DNA of 64,000 nt, from positions 21,435 to 85,434 of the forward strand of contig CAZWMT010000023.1 of assembly GCA_964635055.1 (NCBI GenBank), in the 5' to 3' direction. This stretch comes from JAEUJM01 sp964635055 (GTDB lineage Bacteria; Actinomycetota; Acidimicrobiia; Acidimicrobiales; DATDAH01). Under the pieces are notes generated by a model. That model saw only the letters and a list, made by a program, of their open reading frames with translations, ran no database searches and had not been told where the DNA came from. Below, piece by piece: positions 24,690-33,444 of the stretch (position 1 is the first letter of the stretch; each line of letters opens with the position of its first letter). The position numbers and the translations under genes were made by a program.

Positions 24690-26270
24690 ATGGGTCTTCG
24701 TGACACGCTTCGTCTCGCCAAGCAGGCGATGACCCCCGAGAACATCAAGCAGGGACTGTCGGCGTCCGTGGCGCCGCCGACGCCCGAGCAGATGGAGGCC
24801 ACGCTGGCCGCGCTGCCGCCGGAGCAGCGGGCCGAGCTCGAAGCCAACATGGCCCTTGCCGAGGCCAACCAGAAGGCGGCGCTGGCCGCCTCCGAGGCCC
24901 ACCGGGTGCTCGACGGCCCCGCGGGCGACTTCCTCTACGGGCCGTCGGCCGGCGATCAGATGGCCGCCTTCCAGAGCGGCGGCGTGGGCGGGATCCTGAG
25001 CATGACCGCCAAGCAGTTCGGCAAGGAGCTCAAGGGCGCCTACAGCGCCGGCCCCAAGCACGAGAAGGACCGCGAGCTGGCCGGCCACATCGGCGGGAGC
25101 GAACGGGCCCAGCGCGACGCGGCCCGCGCCCCGTACCTGGCCCCGGACCGCTGGCCCGTGTCGATCAGCCGGATCGCCACCCGCGGCAGCACCCAGGTCG
25201 ACGAGGTGATCGCCTTCCTCCGCTCGAGTGGGTTGGGGGCACGACCCGACCTCGTGTACGGGGTGTACCGGGTGCCCGACCGGATCAGCCCCGCAGTCAC
25301 GCCGCGGTCGGAGGCCGGGAGGGTGGTGGAGTGGGACATCGTGCACAGCGGGCTGCCGACGGCGCCCGCGGATGCGCCCGTCACCGCGGCCTGGTTCCCG
25401 GGCGGACAGCACTGGGTGGCCCGCCGGCGGGGCGAGCCCTCGGTGCTCGACGAGGACCTCGGCCAGGCCTACCTTTCGCGGGCCGGTGTGCTGCCGGAGG
25501 CGTGCCTGGGCATCGCCCGTCTGTGCACCTTCGCGGAACCGAAGGACAAGTGGTACGCGATCGACTCCGGCAGCAGCGGCAGCGACGGCGGTGACAGCTA
25601 CCCCATCGTCCCGATCGTCGAGGGGGCGCTGGTGTTCCACCCCGGCCCCGACGCCTCGGCCACCGTCGGCGCGATGCTGGCCGAGGGACCCCACCCGCTC
25701 GGGCCCGACACGTTGGCCGGCACCCACACCGAGGTCCTCAACTGGACCGCTATCGGCAACGCCGTCCATCCCCGTGTGCAGCACCCGCCGCCGACCCCGT
25801 CGCCGTTCCCGTACCTGCCCTCCACGCCCCAGGAGCTGCTGCGGGCCTATCTCGAGGTGGTGGGCGTCCGTTCGTTCGACTGCACGTCGGCCCAGGTCAC
25901 GATCGACCGGCCGTTCCCCCTGATCGGCAGGATCGCGATGGGCACCTCGAACATCGGCTCGGCCCAGCCGTGTGCGGACGGCAAGGAGCGCCGGCGACTC
26001 CAGGGGGCCCGGCGGATCGTCGTCAGCTACCGCGATCGGCCCGAGTACGCCGCGGGGCGCGAGCGATGGACCCGCTACCAGACCGAGGTGCTGCTCGCGC
26101 ACCTGGAGCGGGGCAACGACCTGCGCCCGCCGCTCCAGCCGGACGACCTCCCCGACAACCCGGTGCTGCGAGCCGGAGCCAAGCTCCTGGATCTGGCCGA
26201 GAGGGTCTCGACGTTCGGCGAGTGGGAGCCACCCCCGCCCTACCGGTACTGCTGGCCGGCCGTGGCGTGA
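24690..26270 (+). CDS. Hypothetical protein, 526 aa
   Basis: I do not recognise the family. The N-terminus (MGLRDTLRLAKQAMTPENI) is followed by an Ala/Glu-rich, probably helical stretch to about residue 75. The remainder is mixed alpha/beta with conserved-looking segments (YPIVPIVEGALVFHPGPD; LRAYLEVVGVRSFDC; RRIVVSYRDRPEY) and many aromatic residues. There is no signal peptide or membrane helix. ATG 24690 is preferred over an in-frame ATG 18 nt upstream because MGLRDTLRLAKQ looks like a natural start. It is followed 38 bp later by a small membrane protein on the same strand. Confidence 0.7.
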   Translation: MGLRDTLRLAKQAMTPENIKQGLSASVAPPTPEQMEATLAALPPEQRAELEANMALAEANQKAALAASEAHRVLDGPAGDFLYGPSAGDQMAAFQSGGVGGILSMTAKQFGKELKGAYSAGPKHEKDRELAGHIGGSERAQRDAARAPYLAPDRWPVSISRIATRGSTQVDEVIAFLRSSGLGARPDLVYGVYRVPDRISPAVTPRSEAGRVVEWDIVHSGLPTAPADAPVTAAWFPGGQHWVARRRGEPSVLDEDLGQAYLSRAGVLPEACLGIARLCTFAEPKDKWYAIDSGSSGSDGGDSYPIVPIVEGALVFHPGPDASATVGAMLAEGPHPLGPDTLAGTHTEVLNWTAIGNAVHPRVQHPPPTPSPFPYLPSTPQELLRAYLEVVGVRSFDCTSAQVTIDRPFPLIGRIAMGTSNIGSAQPCADGKERRRLQGARRIVVSYRDRPEYAAGRERWTRYQTEVLLAHLERGNDLRPPLQPDDLPDNPVLRAGAKLLDLAERVSTFGEWEPPPPYRYCWPAVA

Positions 26271-26308
26271 CCCGCGACCGATGAACCGCCGCCGTTGAAG
26301 CGGGCCCC

Positions 26309-26971
26309 ATGACCTGGACCGACCCCGACGTCACCCCGGTCGGGGTCGCCCGGGACGCCGCCGGCCGGGCCGTCAGCCGCCACCGGCGGGGCTGGATGCG
26401 CATCGTGGTGGGGACGGCCCTGCTCGTCGGCGGCATCGCTCTTGCGGTCGCCGGGATCCTCCAGTCGATCAACCACCGGTCGGAGGCGTTCGACGACGCC
26501 GTCGGTCAAGGCCTGTTGGAAGGTGTCGGCCCGACCGATCCCGTGGTGTTCGTCGCCGACGACGCCACCGGCGACGACTTCACCATCTACCTCGACACCC
26601 CGGGCACCGGCAACGACGTGCATCTCGAGCGGGAGGTGCAGTCGACGGAGTGCGTCGTGCGGCGCTCGGACGGCACCGAGCAGGAGATCCTCGGCCGGAT
26701 CCAGGGCGTCGCCTCCGACATCGGCGGTCTGCGCTCGGTCGGCGGGTTCTCGGCCACACCGGGCGAGACCACCGTGACCTGCGGCTGGCGCTCGCCCTCG
26801 CCGCGCCTCGACCGCGGCCGGGCCGACTCCCGGGTGTTCCTCGTCTCCCCCGGCAAGCCTTCCGCTGCCGGCGGCGGCGTGCTCGTGACGATCGTCGGCG
26901 TGTTCGGTGCGATCGGCGGCGGCTTCTTTCTCGCCTGGGGCCTCCACGGCCGCCGTGAGATGCGACGCTGA
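26309..26971 (+). CDS. Hypothetical membrane protein with two transmembrane helices
   Basis: 220 aa. Helices at about 30-52 (IVVGTALLVGGIALAVAGIL) and 186-208 (GVLVTIVGVFGAIGGGFFLAW) flank an external domain of about 130 residues that holds two Cys (STECVVRR and TVTCGWR), possibly a disulfide. A short basic C-terminus ends GRREMRR. This topology is common in actinobacterial proteins of unknown function. It is in line with the preceding unknown gene and may be its partner. Confidence 0.65.
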   Translation: MTWTDPDVTPVGVARDAAGRAVSRHRRGWMRIVVGTALLVGGIALAVAGILQSINHRSEAFDDAVGQGLLEGVGPTDPVVFVADDATGDDFTIYLDTPGTGNDVHLEREVQSTECVVRRSDGTEQEILGRIQGVASDIGGLRSVGGFSATPGETTVTCGWRSPSPRLDRGRADSRVFLVSPGKPSAAGGGVLVTIVGVFGAIGGGFFLAWGLHGRREMRR

Positions 26972-27116
26972 GGCGGCGGCGATGCGGGCGTCCTGCGCCT
27001 CAGCGTCGGCGAGCTCGCGCGCGACCACGGTGTCGTAGAGGCCGTAGTGGGTGAGGCCAGGGGTGTGAGTCGATGCCGGTGTAGGCGAAGCGCCTGGCGC
27101 GGGTAGGGACACCGTC

Positions 27117-27863
27117 ATGACCCTTCCCACCGTGGCCACCCGCGACGAATGGCGGGCAGCCCGCATCGCGCTGCTCGACGAGGAGAAGGCGCTGACCCGC
27201 CGCCGGGACGCGCTCAACACGCAACGTCGACAGCTACCCATGGTGGCGGTGGACGAGGACTACCTGTTCGACGGCCCGAACGGCGAGATCCAACTGATCG
27301 ATCTGTTCGAGGGCCGGCGCCAACTCATCGTGTACCACTTCATGTTCCATCCCGACTGGGACGACGGCTGCCCGAGTTGCACGGCGGGCACCGACGAGTT
27401 GAACCAACGCTTCCTCGAGCACTTGCACGTTCGCGACACCACCTACGCCATGGTGTCCCGAGCCCCCCTGGCCAAGCTGGAGGCCTGGAAGGCGAAGCGG
27501 GGCTGGGATGTGCCCTGGTACTCCTCGGCCGGGTCGGACTTCAACTACGACTTCGGCGCGACCATCGACGCGTCCCGTGGGTTCGACGAGTTCAACTACC
27601 GCACCCTCGACGAGTACGCCGCACGGGGCCACGAGTCCATGAAGACCGCAGAGCAGCCCTACGACATGCCCGGGCGCAGCTGCTTCCTGCAGGTCGACGG
27701 CCGGGTGTTCCACACGTACTCCCAGTACGCCCGCGGCCTCGAGTCGGCCGGCGGCTCCTACTACTTCCTCGACCTCACCGCGCTGGGGCGCCAGGAGGAC
27801 TGGGAGGAACCCAAGGGCCGCAGCGCCTCGGCGCGGTCGGCGGCACCGAACTTCGCCAGCTGA
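27117..27863 (+). CDS. DUF899 thioredoxin-like family protein
   Basis: 248 aa, full length for the family. Diagnostic segments are TRDEWRAARIALLDEEKALT, the thioredoxin-like strand and loop IVYHFMFHPDWDDGCPSC (a C-x-x-C motif), GTDELNQRFLEHLHVRDTTY, and SCFLQVDGRVFHTYSQYARG. Function is unproven; the fold suggests a redox or peroxiredoxin-like role. A TAGGGA hexamer lies 7 nt before the ATG, close to the leaderless pattern seen elsewhere here. Confidence 0.85.
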   Translation: MTLPTVATRDEWRAARIALLDEEKALTRRRDALNTQRRQLPMVAVDEDYLFDGPNGEIQLIDLFEGRRQLIVYHFMFHPDWDDGCPSCTAGTDELNQRFLEHLHVRDTTYAMVSRAPLAKLEAWKAKRGWDVPWYSSAGSDFNYDFGATIDASRGFDEFNYRTLDEYAARGHESMKTAEQPYDMPGRSCFLQVDGRVFHTYSQYARGLESAGGSYYFLDLTALGRQEDWEEPKGRSASARSAAPNFAS

Positions 27864-27875
27864 AGCGGCGAGTCC

Positions 27876-29555
27876 CTACCGGGGCGTCAGCGCCGCCGGG
27901 GCGTCGGCGGGGACGGCGGGCGCAGCGGGCGCGATCGGCGCCACCGCCACGTAGTCGTCGCCCAGCGCCGGCCGGGGATCGGCCTCGCCCTTGTTGGGCC
28001 ACGCCGACATGGCCCGCTCGGTCATGGCCGTGATGGTGAGCGACGGGTTCACGCCCAGGTTGGCGCTGATCGCCGACGCATCGGCCACGTGCAGGCCGGG
28101 GTGGCCGTAGAGGCGGTGGTAGGGGTCGATCACCCCCGTCTCGGGCGAGTCGCCGATGCAGGCGCCGCCCAGGATGTGGGCGGTGGTGGGCACGTCGAGC
28201 AGGGCCTCGTTCCACGCCCCGCGCGGCTCGCCCCCCATGATCTCGGCCGCGGCCCGCGCCGCCTCGTTGGCCACCGGGATGTAGGTGGGGTTGGGCTCGC
28301 CGTGGCCCTGGCGGGTCGTGAGGAGCCCCCCCTTGCGGAAGACCCGCAGGCTGTTGTCGAGCGTCTGCATCACCAGCAGCACCACGCCCCGCTCGGACCA
28401 GCGCCGAACCGACAGGGAACGGAAGAAGGCGCCGGGGTGGCGGAGCACCTGGTAGGCGAAGCGCACCTGACGCGGCACCCGGCCGCCACCGTCGACGAGG
28501 ATCGTCGTGAGCGTGCCCATGGCGTTGCTTCCCGGCGGGTAGCGGACCGGCTCGACGTGGGTCTGCTCGTCGAGGTGGATGGACGAGGTGATGGCCACGC
28601 CTTGCGAGTAGTCGATGTCGGTCGAGCTCGCGACCGACACGAGGATGGCCTCCGAGTTGGTCCGCACCACGTGGCCGAGACGATCGGACAGGTGCGGCAG
28701 CCGACCCTCGTCCTTCAGCTTCAACAGCAGCTTCAACGTCCCGAGCACACCGGCCGAGAACACCACCTGGTCGGCGGTGAAGCGGCGCTCGCGCTTGCGC
28801 ACCCAGGCCCCCGGGCGTCGGGTGCGCACCTCGTACCCGCCGCCGCTGCGAGGGACCACGTCGACCACCTGGCGCTCGGGGTGCACCTCGGCCCCGTTCT
28901 TCTCGGCGAGATAGAGGTAGTTGCGGTCGAGGGTGTTCTTGGCCCCGAACCGACAGCCCACCATGCAACCACCGCAGTGGTTGCAGCCCGTCCGCTCGGG
29001 ACCCTCGCCGCCGAAGTAGGGGTCGGCGACGGTCACGCCGGGCTCGCCGAAGAACACGCCCACCGGCGTGCGGTGATAGGTGTCGGCCACGTCGAAGCGA
29101 TCGGCGAGTTGGTGCATGACCTCGTCGGCGGGTGTGTCGAACGGCACCTCGTTGACACCGAGCATGCGCCGGGCCTGGCCGTAGTGAGGCGCGAGCTCGG
29201 CCTTCCAGTCGGTGATGTGACCCCACTGCCGGTCGGTGTAGAAGGGCGGCAGGGGCTCGTAGAGGGTGTTGGCGTACACCAGCGAGCCGCCACCCACACC
29301 CGCGCCGGACAGCACCATCACGTCGCGGAGCATGCTGATCCGCTGGATGCCCCGCAGACCCAGCTTGGGCATCCACAGGAACCGCCGGAGGTTCCAGTTG
29401 GTCTTCGGGAAGTCCTCCTGACCGAGCCGGCGCCCGGACTCGAGCACGCCCACCCGGTAGCCCTTCTCGGTGAGCCGCAGGGCGGTCACGCTGCCCCCGA
29501 ACCCGCTACCGATGACCAGCACGTCGTAGTGGTCCTTCCCTGCCCCCGGCGCCAT
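27876..29555 (-). CDS. choD: GMC-family oxidoreductase of the ChoD (putative cholesterol oxidase) type
   Basis: 559 aa. The FAD-binding start is YDVLVIGSGFGGSVTALRL, followed by VLSGAGVGGGSLVYANTLY. The central Cys-rich motif is TGCNHCGGCMVGCRFGAKNT, and the C-terminal half has ILGGACIGDSPETGVIDPYH, ANLGVNPSLTITAM and SAWPNKGEADPRP. These segments follow the mycobacterial ChoD protein closely as I remember it. ChoD-type enzymes are assigned to 3-beta-hydroxysteroid oxidation, though their true substrate is debated. The gene converges on the DUF899 gene (12 bp) and diverges from an SDR gene. Confidence 0.85.
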   Translation of the reverse strand: MAPGAGKDHYDVLVIGSGFGGSVTALRLTEKGYRVGVLESGRRLGQEDFPKTNWNLRRFLWMPKLGLRGIQRISMLRDVMVLSGAGVGGGSLVYANTLYEPLPPFYTDRQWGHITDWKAELAPHYGQARRMLGVNEVPFDTPADEVMHQLADRFDVADTYHRTPVGVFFGEPGVTVADPYFGGEGPERTGCNHCGGCMVGCRFGAKNTLDRNYLYLAEKNGAEVHPERQVVDVVPRSGGGYEVRTRRPGAWVRKRERRFTADQVVFSAGVLGTLKLLLKLKDEGRLPHLSDRLGHVVRTNSEAILVSVASSTDIDYSQGVAITSSIHLDEQTHVEPVRYPPGSNAMGTLTTILVDGGGRVPRQVRFAYQVLRHPGAFFRSLSVRRWSERGVVLLVMQTLDNSLRVFRKGGLLTTRQGHGEPNPTYIPVANEAARAAAEIMGGEPRGAWNEALLDVPTTAHILGGACIGDSPETGVIDPYHRLYGHPGLHVADASAISANLGVNPSLTITAMTERAMSAWPNKGEADPRPALGDDYVAVAPIAPAAPAVPADAPAALTPR

Positions 29556-29600
29556 GGCACGGACGTTAACGCGGCGCTCCAGCACGGGCTCCCGCCCTAC

Positions 29601-29606
29601 TACCGT
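29601..29606 (+). promoter_or_regulatory. Putative -10 element (TACCGT) for a leaderless SDR mRNA
   Basis: TACCGT ends 6 nt before ATG 29613, in the 57-bp divergent gap between choD and the SDR. Confidence 0.45.
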
Positions 29607-29612
29607 GCCGCG

Positions 29613-30422
29613 ATGGCCTTCGCCCCCGAGTCGATCCTGCTGACCGACCGGGTGGCGCTGGTGACCGGGGCAGCTCGCGGCTGCGGGTTCGCCATCGCCG
29701 AGACCTTCGCCCGGTTCGGGGCGTACGTGGTCGTCTGCGACCGCGATGGCGACGCCCTCGACGACGCCCTCCCGGCGCTGACCGCGGCGGCCGGCGAGCG
29801 GGCGGTCACGGCCGCGGTGCTCGACGTGCGCGAGCCCGAGGCGGTCGCCGACCTCCTCCACACGGTGGCCGAACGGGCAGGGCGCCTCGACGTGTTGGTC
29901 AACAACGCCGGCGGCACCTTCCACGCGCCCTTGCTGGACGTGAGCCCGAAGGGCGAGGGGGCGCTGGTGGCCGAGAACTTCGGGCAGGTCACCGGCCTGA
30001 TCCGCGGCGCCGTCCCCCTCATGGCCGACGGTGGCGCCATCGTGAACCTCACCTCGATCGAGGCCCACCAGGCCGCGCCGGGCTTCGCGGTCTACGCCGC
30101 GATGAAGGCGGCGGTGGCCAGCCTCACCCGAACGCTCGCCCTCGAGCTGGCGCCCCGGGCGATCCGCGTCAACGCCATCGCCCCCGACGCCGTGCCCACG
30201 GCGGGTGAGGACGGGCTGCGCGAGTCCGTCCTCTCGGCACCGGCCGGCGCGGGCTTCGAGCCGGCCGTGATGCCGCCGCTGGGCCACTTCGGCACCCCCG
30301 ACGACGTCGCCGCCGCGGCCCTGTTCCTCGCGTCGGACCAGTCCCGGTTCGTCACCGGCACCACCGTGCACGTCGACGGGGGCAACTGGGCCGCCGGCGG
30401 CTGGCGCCGCGTGCTGGGGTAG
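29613..30422 (+). CDS. Short-chain dehydrogenase/reductase no. 1
   Basis: 269 aa, classical SDR. The cofactor loop is VTGAARGCGFAIAE (TGxxxGxG), NNAG is at about 94, the catalytic Ser lies in NLTSIEAHQ, Tyr-x-x-x-Lys is YAAMK, and a C-terminal TTVHVDGGNWAAGGW closes the fold. The acidic residue at the end of the second strand (VVCDRDGD) suggests NAD rather than NADP. Divergent from choD, so it may act on the ketosteroid or alcohol produced by neighbouring oxidases. Confidence 0.88.
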   Translation: MAFAPESILLTDRVALVTGAARGCGFAIAETFARFGAYVVVCDRDGDALDDALPALTAAAGERAVTAAVLDVREPEAVADLLHTVAERAGRLDVLVNNAGGTFHAPLLDVSPKGEGALVAENFGQVTGLIRGAVPLMADGGAIVNLTSIEAHQAAPGFAVYAAMKAAVASLTRTLALELAPRAIRVNAIAPDAVPTAGEDGLRESVLSAPAGAGFEPAVMPPLGHFGTPDDVAAAALFLASDQSRFVTGTTVHVDGGNWAAGGWRRVLG

Positions 30423-30574
30423 CGCCCCAGGGTGCCGGCTCCGAGGTCACCCTCGACGCACGGCGGCCGGGATCTGGCCGGGCCGACACCTCCCCGGTGG
30501 CGGGGCCCGAGCGGCAACGTGCGGCGGCCCCAGCAGCGAACGAGGGCCACGGTCGACGGACACGCCTCAGCGAC

Positions 30575-32458
30575 TCACCCGCGACGGCCGCCCGGACCGG
30601 CGTCCCGGCCGCCCCGGCCGCCCCTGCCTCCGCGGTCTCCCGGACGTCCGGGCCCACCATCGACGTCCCCGTCCGCGCCACCATCGCCATCGCCGCCATC
30701 GACATCACCGCCACCGTCGCCGTCCGCGGCGCCGGCCCCGCTCAGCCGGCGCAGCGCCTCGAGCGACGGCTGCAGGAAGTACCCGCCGCCGGTGGTGGTG
30801 ACGAAGCGCTGCATCAGCGAGACGTGGTCGGGGCGACCGCCGGGGAGCGCGAAGGTCCGATCGGCCGACGCCTGGGAGATGACCGGATCGTGCCCGTCGC
30901 CGGCTCCCGGGGCGTCGGGGTTGTTCACCCAGCGCGACTGCACGAACTCGAACTGGCGCTCGATGTCGCTCTGGTAGCACAGGAACAGCAGGCCCCGGTC
31001 GGCGGCCGCCGCTCCGGGTGAGCCGGCCGGCGCGCCCGCCCGGTACGAGCGCCCGTACGGTATGCCGCGGCGTAGCAGGCGATGGGTCTGGGTGTCGGCC
31101 TCAGCGCCGGTGGGGGTCGTGTCGTCGCGCGGGTAGGCCTTGCGGATGTGGGCCGCCCGGGGCACCACCAGGCCGTCGACGTCGTCGCCGAACTCGAAGT
31201 GGTTCACCCTGGTCTCGTCCAGGATCGACGGATCGGCGATCGAGGGGTCGGCCGCGGTCGTGTCGAGGTCGTCGGGCTGGTCCTCGGTGCGTTCCAGCGG
31301 CGCCCCGCTCTTGTAGCGGCCGACGAACTTCGCCCCCATCTGGTCCTCGGTGAGGCCCTGGGCCGCAGCCGCGTCGCGCACGAACTGCCGGAAGCCGGGC
31401 ACGTCCTGGCGGAGACGGCGGAACACCAGGTAGGAACCGTCGGCCGTCCAGGCCGGGCCCGATGCCGACACCGGCCCGGGCGACTCGTTCTCGGGCTCGT
31501 CGGCGGACTCGGGCTCCGGGATCTGCCCGGGGTACCCGAGCACGAACTCACCCGGCCAGAGCAGGTCCTGCCCGGGCAGCCCCTGGCCGTCGTCGTCCGG
31601 GTTCTGCCGGGCCGTCACCCCGCGGACTCCTGGCTGCGAGATGCCGTCCTTGAACCCGAAGTGCTCGTGGCCGGGCTCGTCCACCCGGGTGCGGCCCTCC
31701 TGGTCGAACACCACCTCGATTCCGGCGCCCCGCATGCGGGCGAGGTGGTCACGGGCCAGCGAGCGCAGGTCGCCGGCGCGGTCGGCCGCGAGGAGCACGA
31801 CCCCGTGCACCCCCGCGCCGCGGTCGGACGGGCCCACCCAGCGCGTCGGCGCGCTGGCGTCGACGTCACCGATGACCGAGGCCCGGGCCGCCATGCCCGC
31901 ACGGAAGGCTTCCGGGAAGGTGTCGAGGTCGTCGTCGACCACCCCGAGCGCGGCGAGCCCGGCGTGCGTGAACGCCACGTTCACCCACCGGGCCGTCGGC
32001 GCGGACGCCTCCGTCCCCCGGCGGGTGCGGCTCCGGCGGAACAGGTCGTTGAAGGCCAGCACCTCGGCCGACGTGGCCACGTCGTCCACCAACCCTGCCA
32101 GCCAGCGGCGAGCCCGCCGGCGAGCGCCGATGCGGAAGAACACGAAGCGTTGGAAGTCCTTGTTGAACCCGCCGATGATGTTGCCCTGGATGTTGTCGAG
32201 CGCCAGCGAGGGGTCGGCGGCACCGGTCGCCTCGTCGTCGGCCTGGCTGCTCGCCGCGCTCGTGGCCAGCGCCGACGGGAGCCGCCCGAGGGGCAGTGTG
32301 ACCGCGCCCAGCGCGGCGCCGGCACCCCCGGCCTTCAGGAGCGAGCGGCGGCTCATGCCGCGCGCGGGGGTCGCCGCATCGGCGACGGACGCGGGCGGGA
32401 CGGGATCGGTGGCGGTGTCCATCGGCGCGGTGCGGCGATGCGAGCTGGTCGGGGACAC
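30575..32458 (-). CDS. DyP-type heme peroxidase, Tat-exported, with a Gly/Asp-rich C-terminal tail
   Basis: 627 aa. A twin-arginine signal (SRRSLLKAGGAGAALG, about 36-51) precedes the peroxidase. The distal GFKDGISQPG motif (Asp 271) and the proximal His in AAHIRKAYPRDD (about 437) are present. Compared with small DyPs there is an acidic insertion near 315-335, and residues after about 590 form a Gly/Asp/Arg-rich low-complexity tail. The enzyme oxidises dyes, phenols or lignin-like compounds with peroxide outside the membrane. GTG 32458 has an SD-like AGAGGA 8 nt upstream; Met 13 and Met 35 are alternative starts. Confidence 0.88.
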   Translation of the reverse strand: MSPTSSHRRTAPMDTATDPVPPASVADAATPARGMSRRSLLKAGGAGAALGAVTLPLGRLPSALATSAASSQADDEATGAADPSLALDNIQGNIIGGFNKDFQRFVFFRIGARRRARRWLAGLVDDVATSAEVLAFNDLFRRSRTRRGTEASAPTARWVNVAFTHAGLAALGVVDDDLDTFPEAFRAGMAARASVIGDVDASAPTRWVGPSDRGAGVHGVVLLAADRAGDLRSLARDHLARMRGAGIEVVFDQEGRTRVDEPGHEHFGFKDGISQPGVRGVTARQNPDDDGQGLPGQDLLWPGEFVLGYPGQIPEPESADEPENESPGPVSASGPAWTADGSYLVFRRLRQDVPGFRQFVRDAAAAQGLTEDQMGAKFVGRYKSGAPLERTEDQPDDLDTTAADPSIADPSILDETRVNHFEFGDDVDGLVVPRAAHIRKAYPRDDTTPTGAEADTQTHRLLRRGIPYGRSYRAGAPAGSPGAAAADRGLLFLCYQSDIERQFEFVQSRWVNNPDAPGAGDGHDPVISQASADRTFALPGGRPDHVSLMQRFVTTTGGGYFLQPSLEALRRLSGAGAADGDGGGDVDGGDGDGGADGDVDGGPGRPGDRGGRGGRGGRDAGPGGRRG

Positions 32459-32508
32459 TGGTCGTCCTCTCGTCGGGGGTTCGGACGGGTGATGGTGCGA
32501 TCACCGGC

Positions 32509-32552
32509 CTGAGGGCCACCTGAGGCCCGCGTGAGAATCCCGTGAGAGCTGC
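32509..32552. promoter_or_regulatory. Four 11-bp direct repeats (TGAG at 32510, 32521, 32532, 32543): probable response-regulator site
   Basis: Four consecutive 11-mers each carry TGAG in the same register; units 3 and 4 share GTGAGA. Exact 11-bp periodicity places the repeats on one face of the helix, as in PhoP/OmpR-family boxes of actinobacteria. The array lies between the divergent DyP and DUF1295 genes, just upstream of the TACCGT element of the latter. Confidence 0.5.
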
Positions 32553-32579
32553 GCAAGGGAGCGGGCCGCGTCGCCGACC

Positions 32580-32585
32580 TACCGT
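32580..32585 (+). promoter_or_regulatory. Putative -10 element (TACCGT) for a leaderless DUF1295 mRNA
   Basis: TACCGT ends 6 nt before GTG 32592. The direct-repeat array ends 27 bp upstream, covering the -35 region. Confidence 0.45.
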
Positions 32586-32591
32586 GGCCCC

Positions 32592-33377
32592 GTGGACTAC
32601 CTCAGCGTGTTCGCGGCCTGCGCCGCCGCCATCGCCGTGTTGATGGTGTGCACCTGGTCGGTGTCGCTCCCCCTGCGCAACGCCAGCATCGTCGACATCG
32701 TCTGGGGCGCCGGCTTCGTGCTCGTGGGCTGGGTGGCGTTCGCGGTCGGCGGCGGCTTCGAGGCCCGGCGGCTGCTGCTGGCGGTGCTGGTGACGGTCTG
32801 GGGGTCGCGCCTCGCGGTGTACCTGCTGTGGCGCAACGCCGGCCACGGCGAGGACCCCCGCTACGTGGCCATGCGCAGGAAGGCCGGGGACCGCTTCGCG
32901 TTGCGGAGCCTCTGGACCGTCTTCGGCCTGCAGGCCGTGGTGATGTGGACGGTCAGCCTGCCCGTGCAGGTGGGCTCGGTGCCGACGTCACCGTCGTCGC
33001 TCGGCCCGGTGGAGGCGCTCGGCGTGCTGATCTGGGCCGTCGGGCTGTTCTTCGAGTCGGTGGGCGACTGGCAACTGGCCCGCTTCAAGGCCGACCCCGA
33101 CACCGCCGGCCGGGTGATGGACCGCGGGCTCTGGCGCTACACCCGCCACCCCAACTACTTCGGCGACTTCTGCGTGTGGTGGGGCATCTGGCTCGTCGCC
33201 GCGGCCACCGGCGTCGGGGTGCTGTCGATCGTCGGCCCGCTGGTGATGTCGGTGTTCCTGATGCGGGTGTCGGGCGTCCCCATGCTCGAGCGCACGATCG
33301 GCCGGCGCCGCCCCGGCTACGACGACTACGCGCGCCGCACCAACGCGTTCTTCCCGGGACCGCCGAAGCCGGCGTGA
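32592..33377 (+). CDS. DUF1295 family membrane protein (steroid 5-alpha-reductase/isoprenylcysteine methyltransferase-like fold)
   Basis: 261 aa with about six membrane helices. The C-terminal signature DRGLWRYTRHPNYFGDFCVWWG is diagnostic of the family, which shares its fold with ICMT and steroid 5-alpha reductases and probably binds SAM or NADPH there. The physiological substrate is unknown; lipid or steroid modification is a reasonable guess. Its promoter region is shared with the divergent DyP peroxidase gene and holds an 11-bp-period repeat array. Confidence 0.85.
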   Translation: MDYLSVFAACAAAIAVLMVCTWSVSLPLRNASIVDIVWGAGFVLVGWVAFAVGGGFEARRLLLAVLVTVWGSRLAVYLLWRNAGHGEDPRYVAMRRKAGDRFALRSLWTVFGLQAVVMWTVSLPVQVGSVPTSPSSLGPVEALGVLIWAVGLFFESVGDWQLARFKADPDTAGRVMDRGLWRYTRHPNYFGDFCVWWGIWLVAAATGVGVLSIVGPLVMSVFLMRVSGVPMLERTIGRRRPGYDDYARRTNAFFPGPPKPA

Positions 33378-33444
33378 GCGAGAGGCGGGGCCCGAGGGTC
33401 GACCGTGGTAGTCCTGGGGCCCGACACGAGACGAGGGGGATCGC

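Noticed and set aside
30590..30760. Gly/Asp-rich DyP tail taken as a sequencing or frameshift artefact
   Set aside because: The frame stays open to a normal stop and codon use matches the rest of the gene; kept as a genuine low-complexity tail, with the doubt noted.
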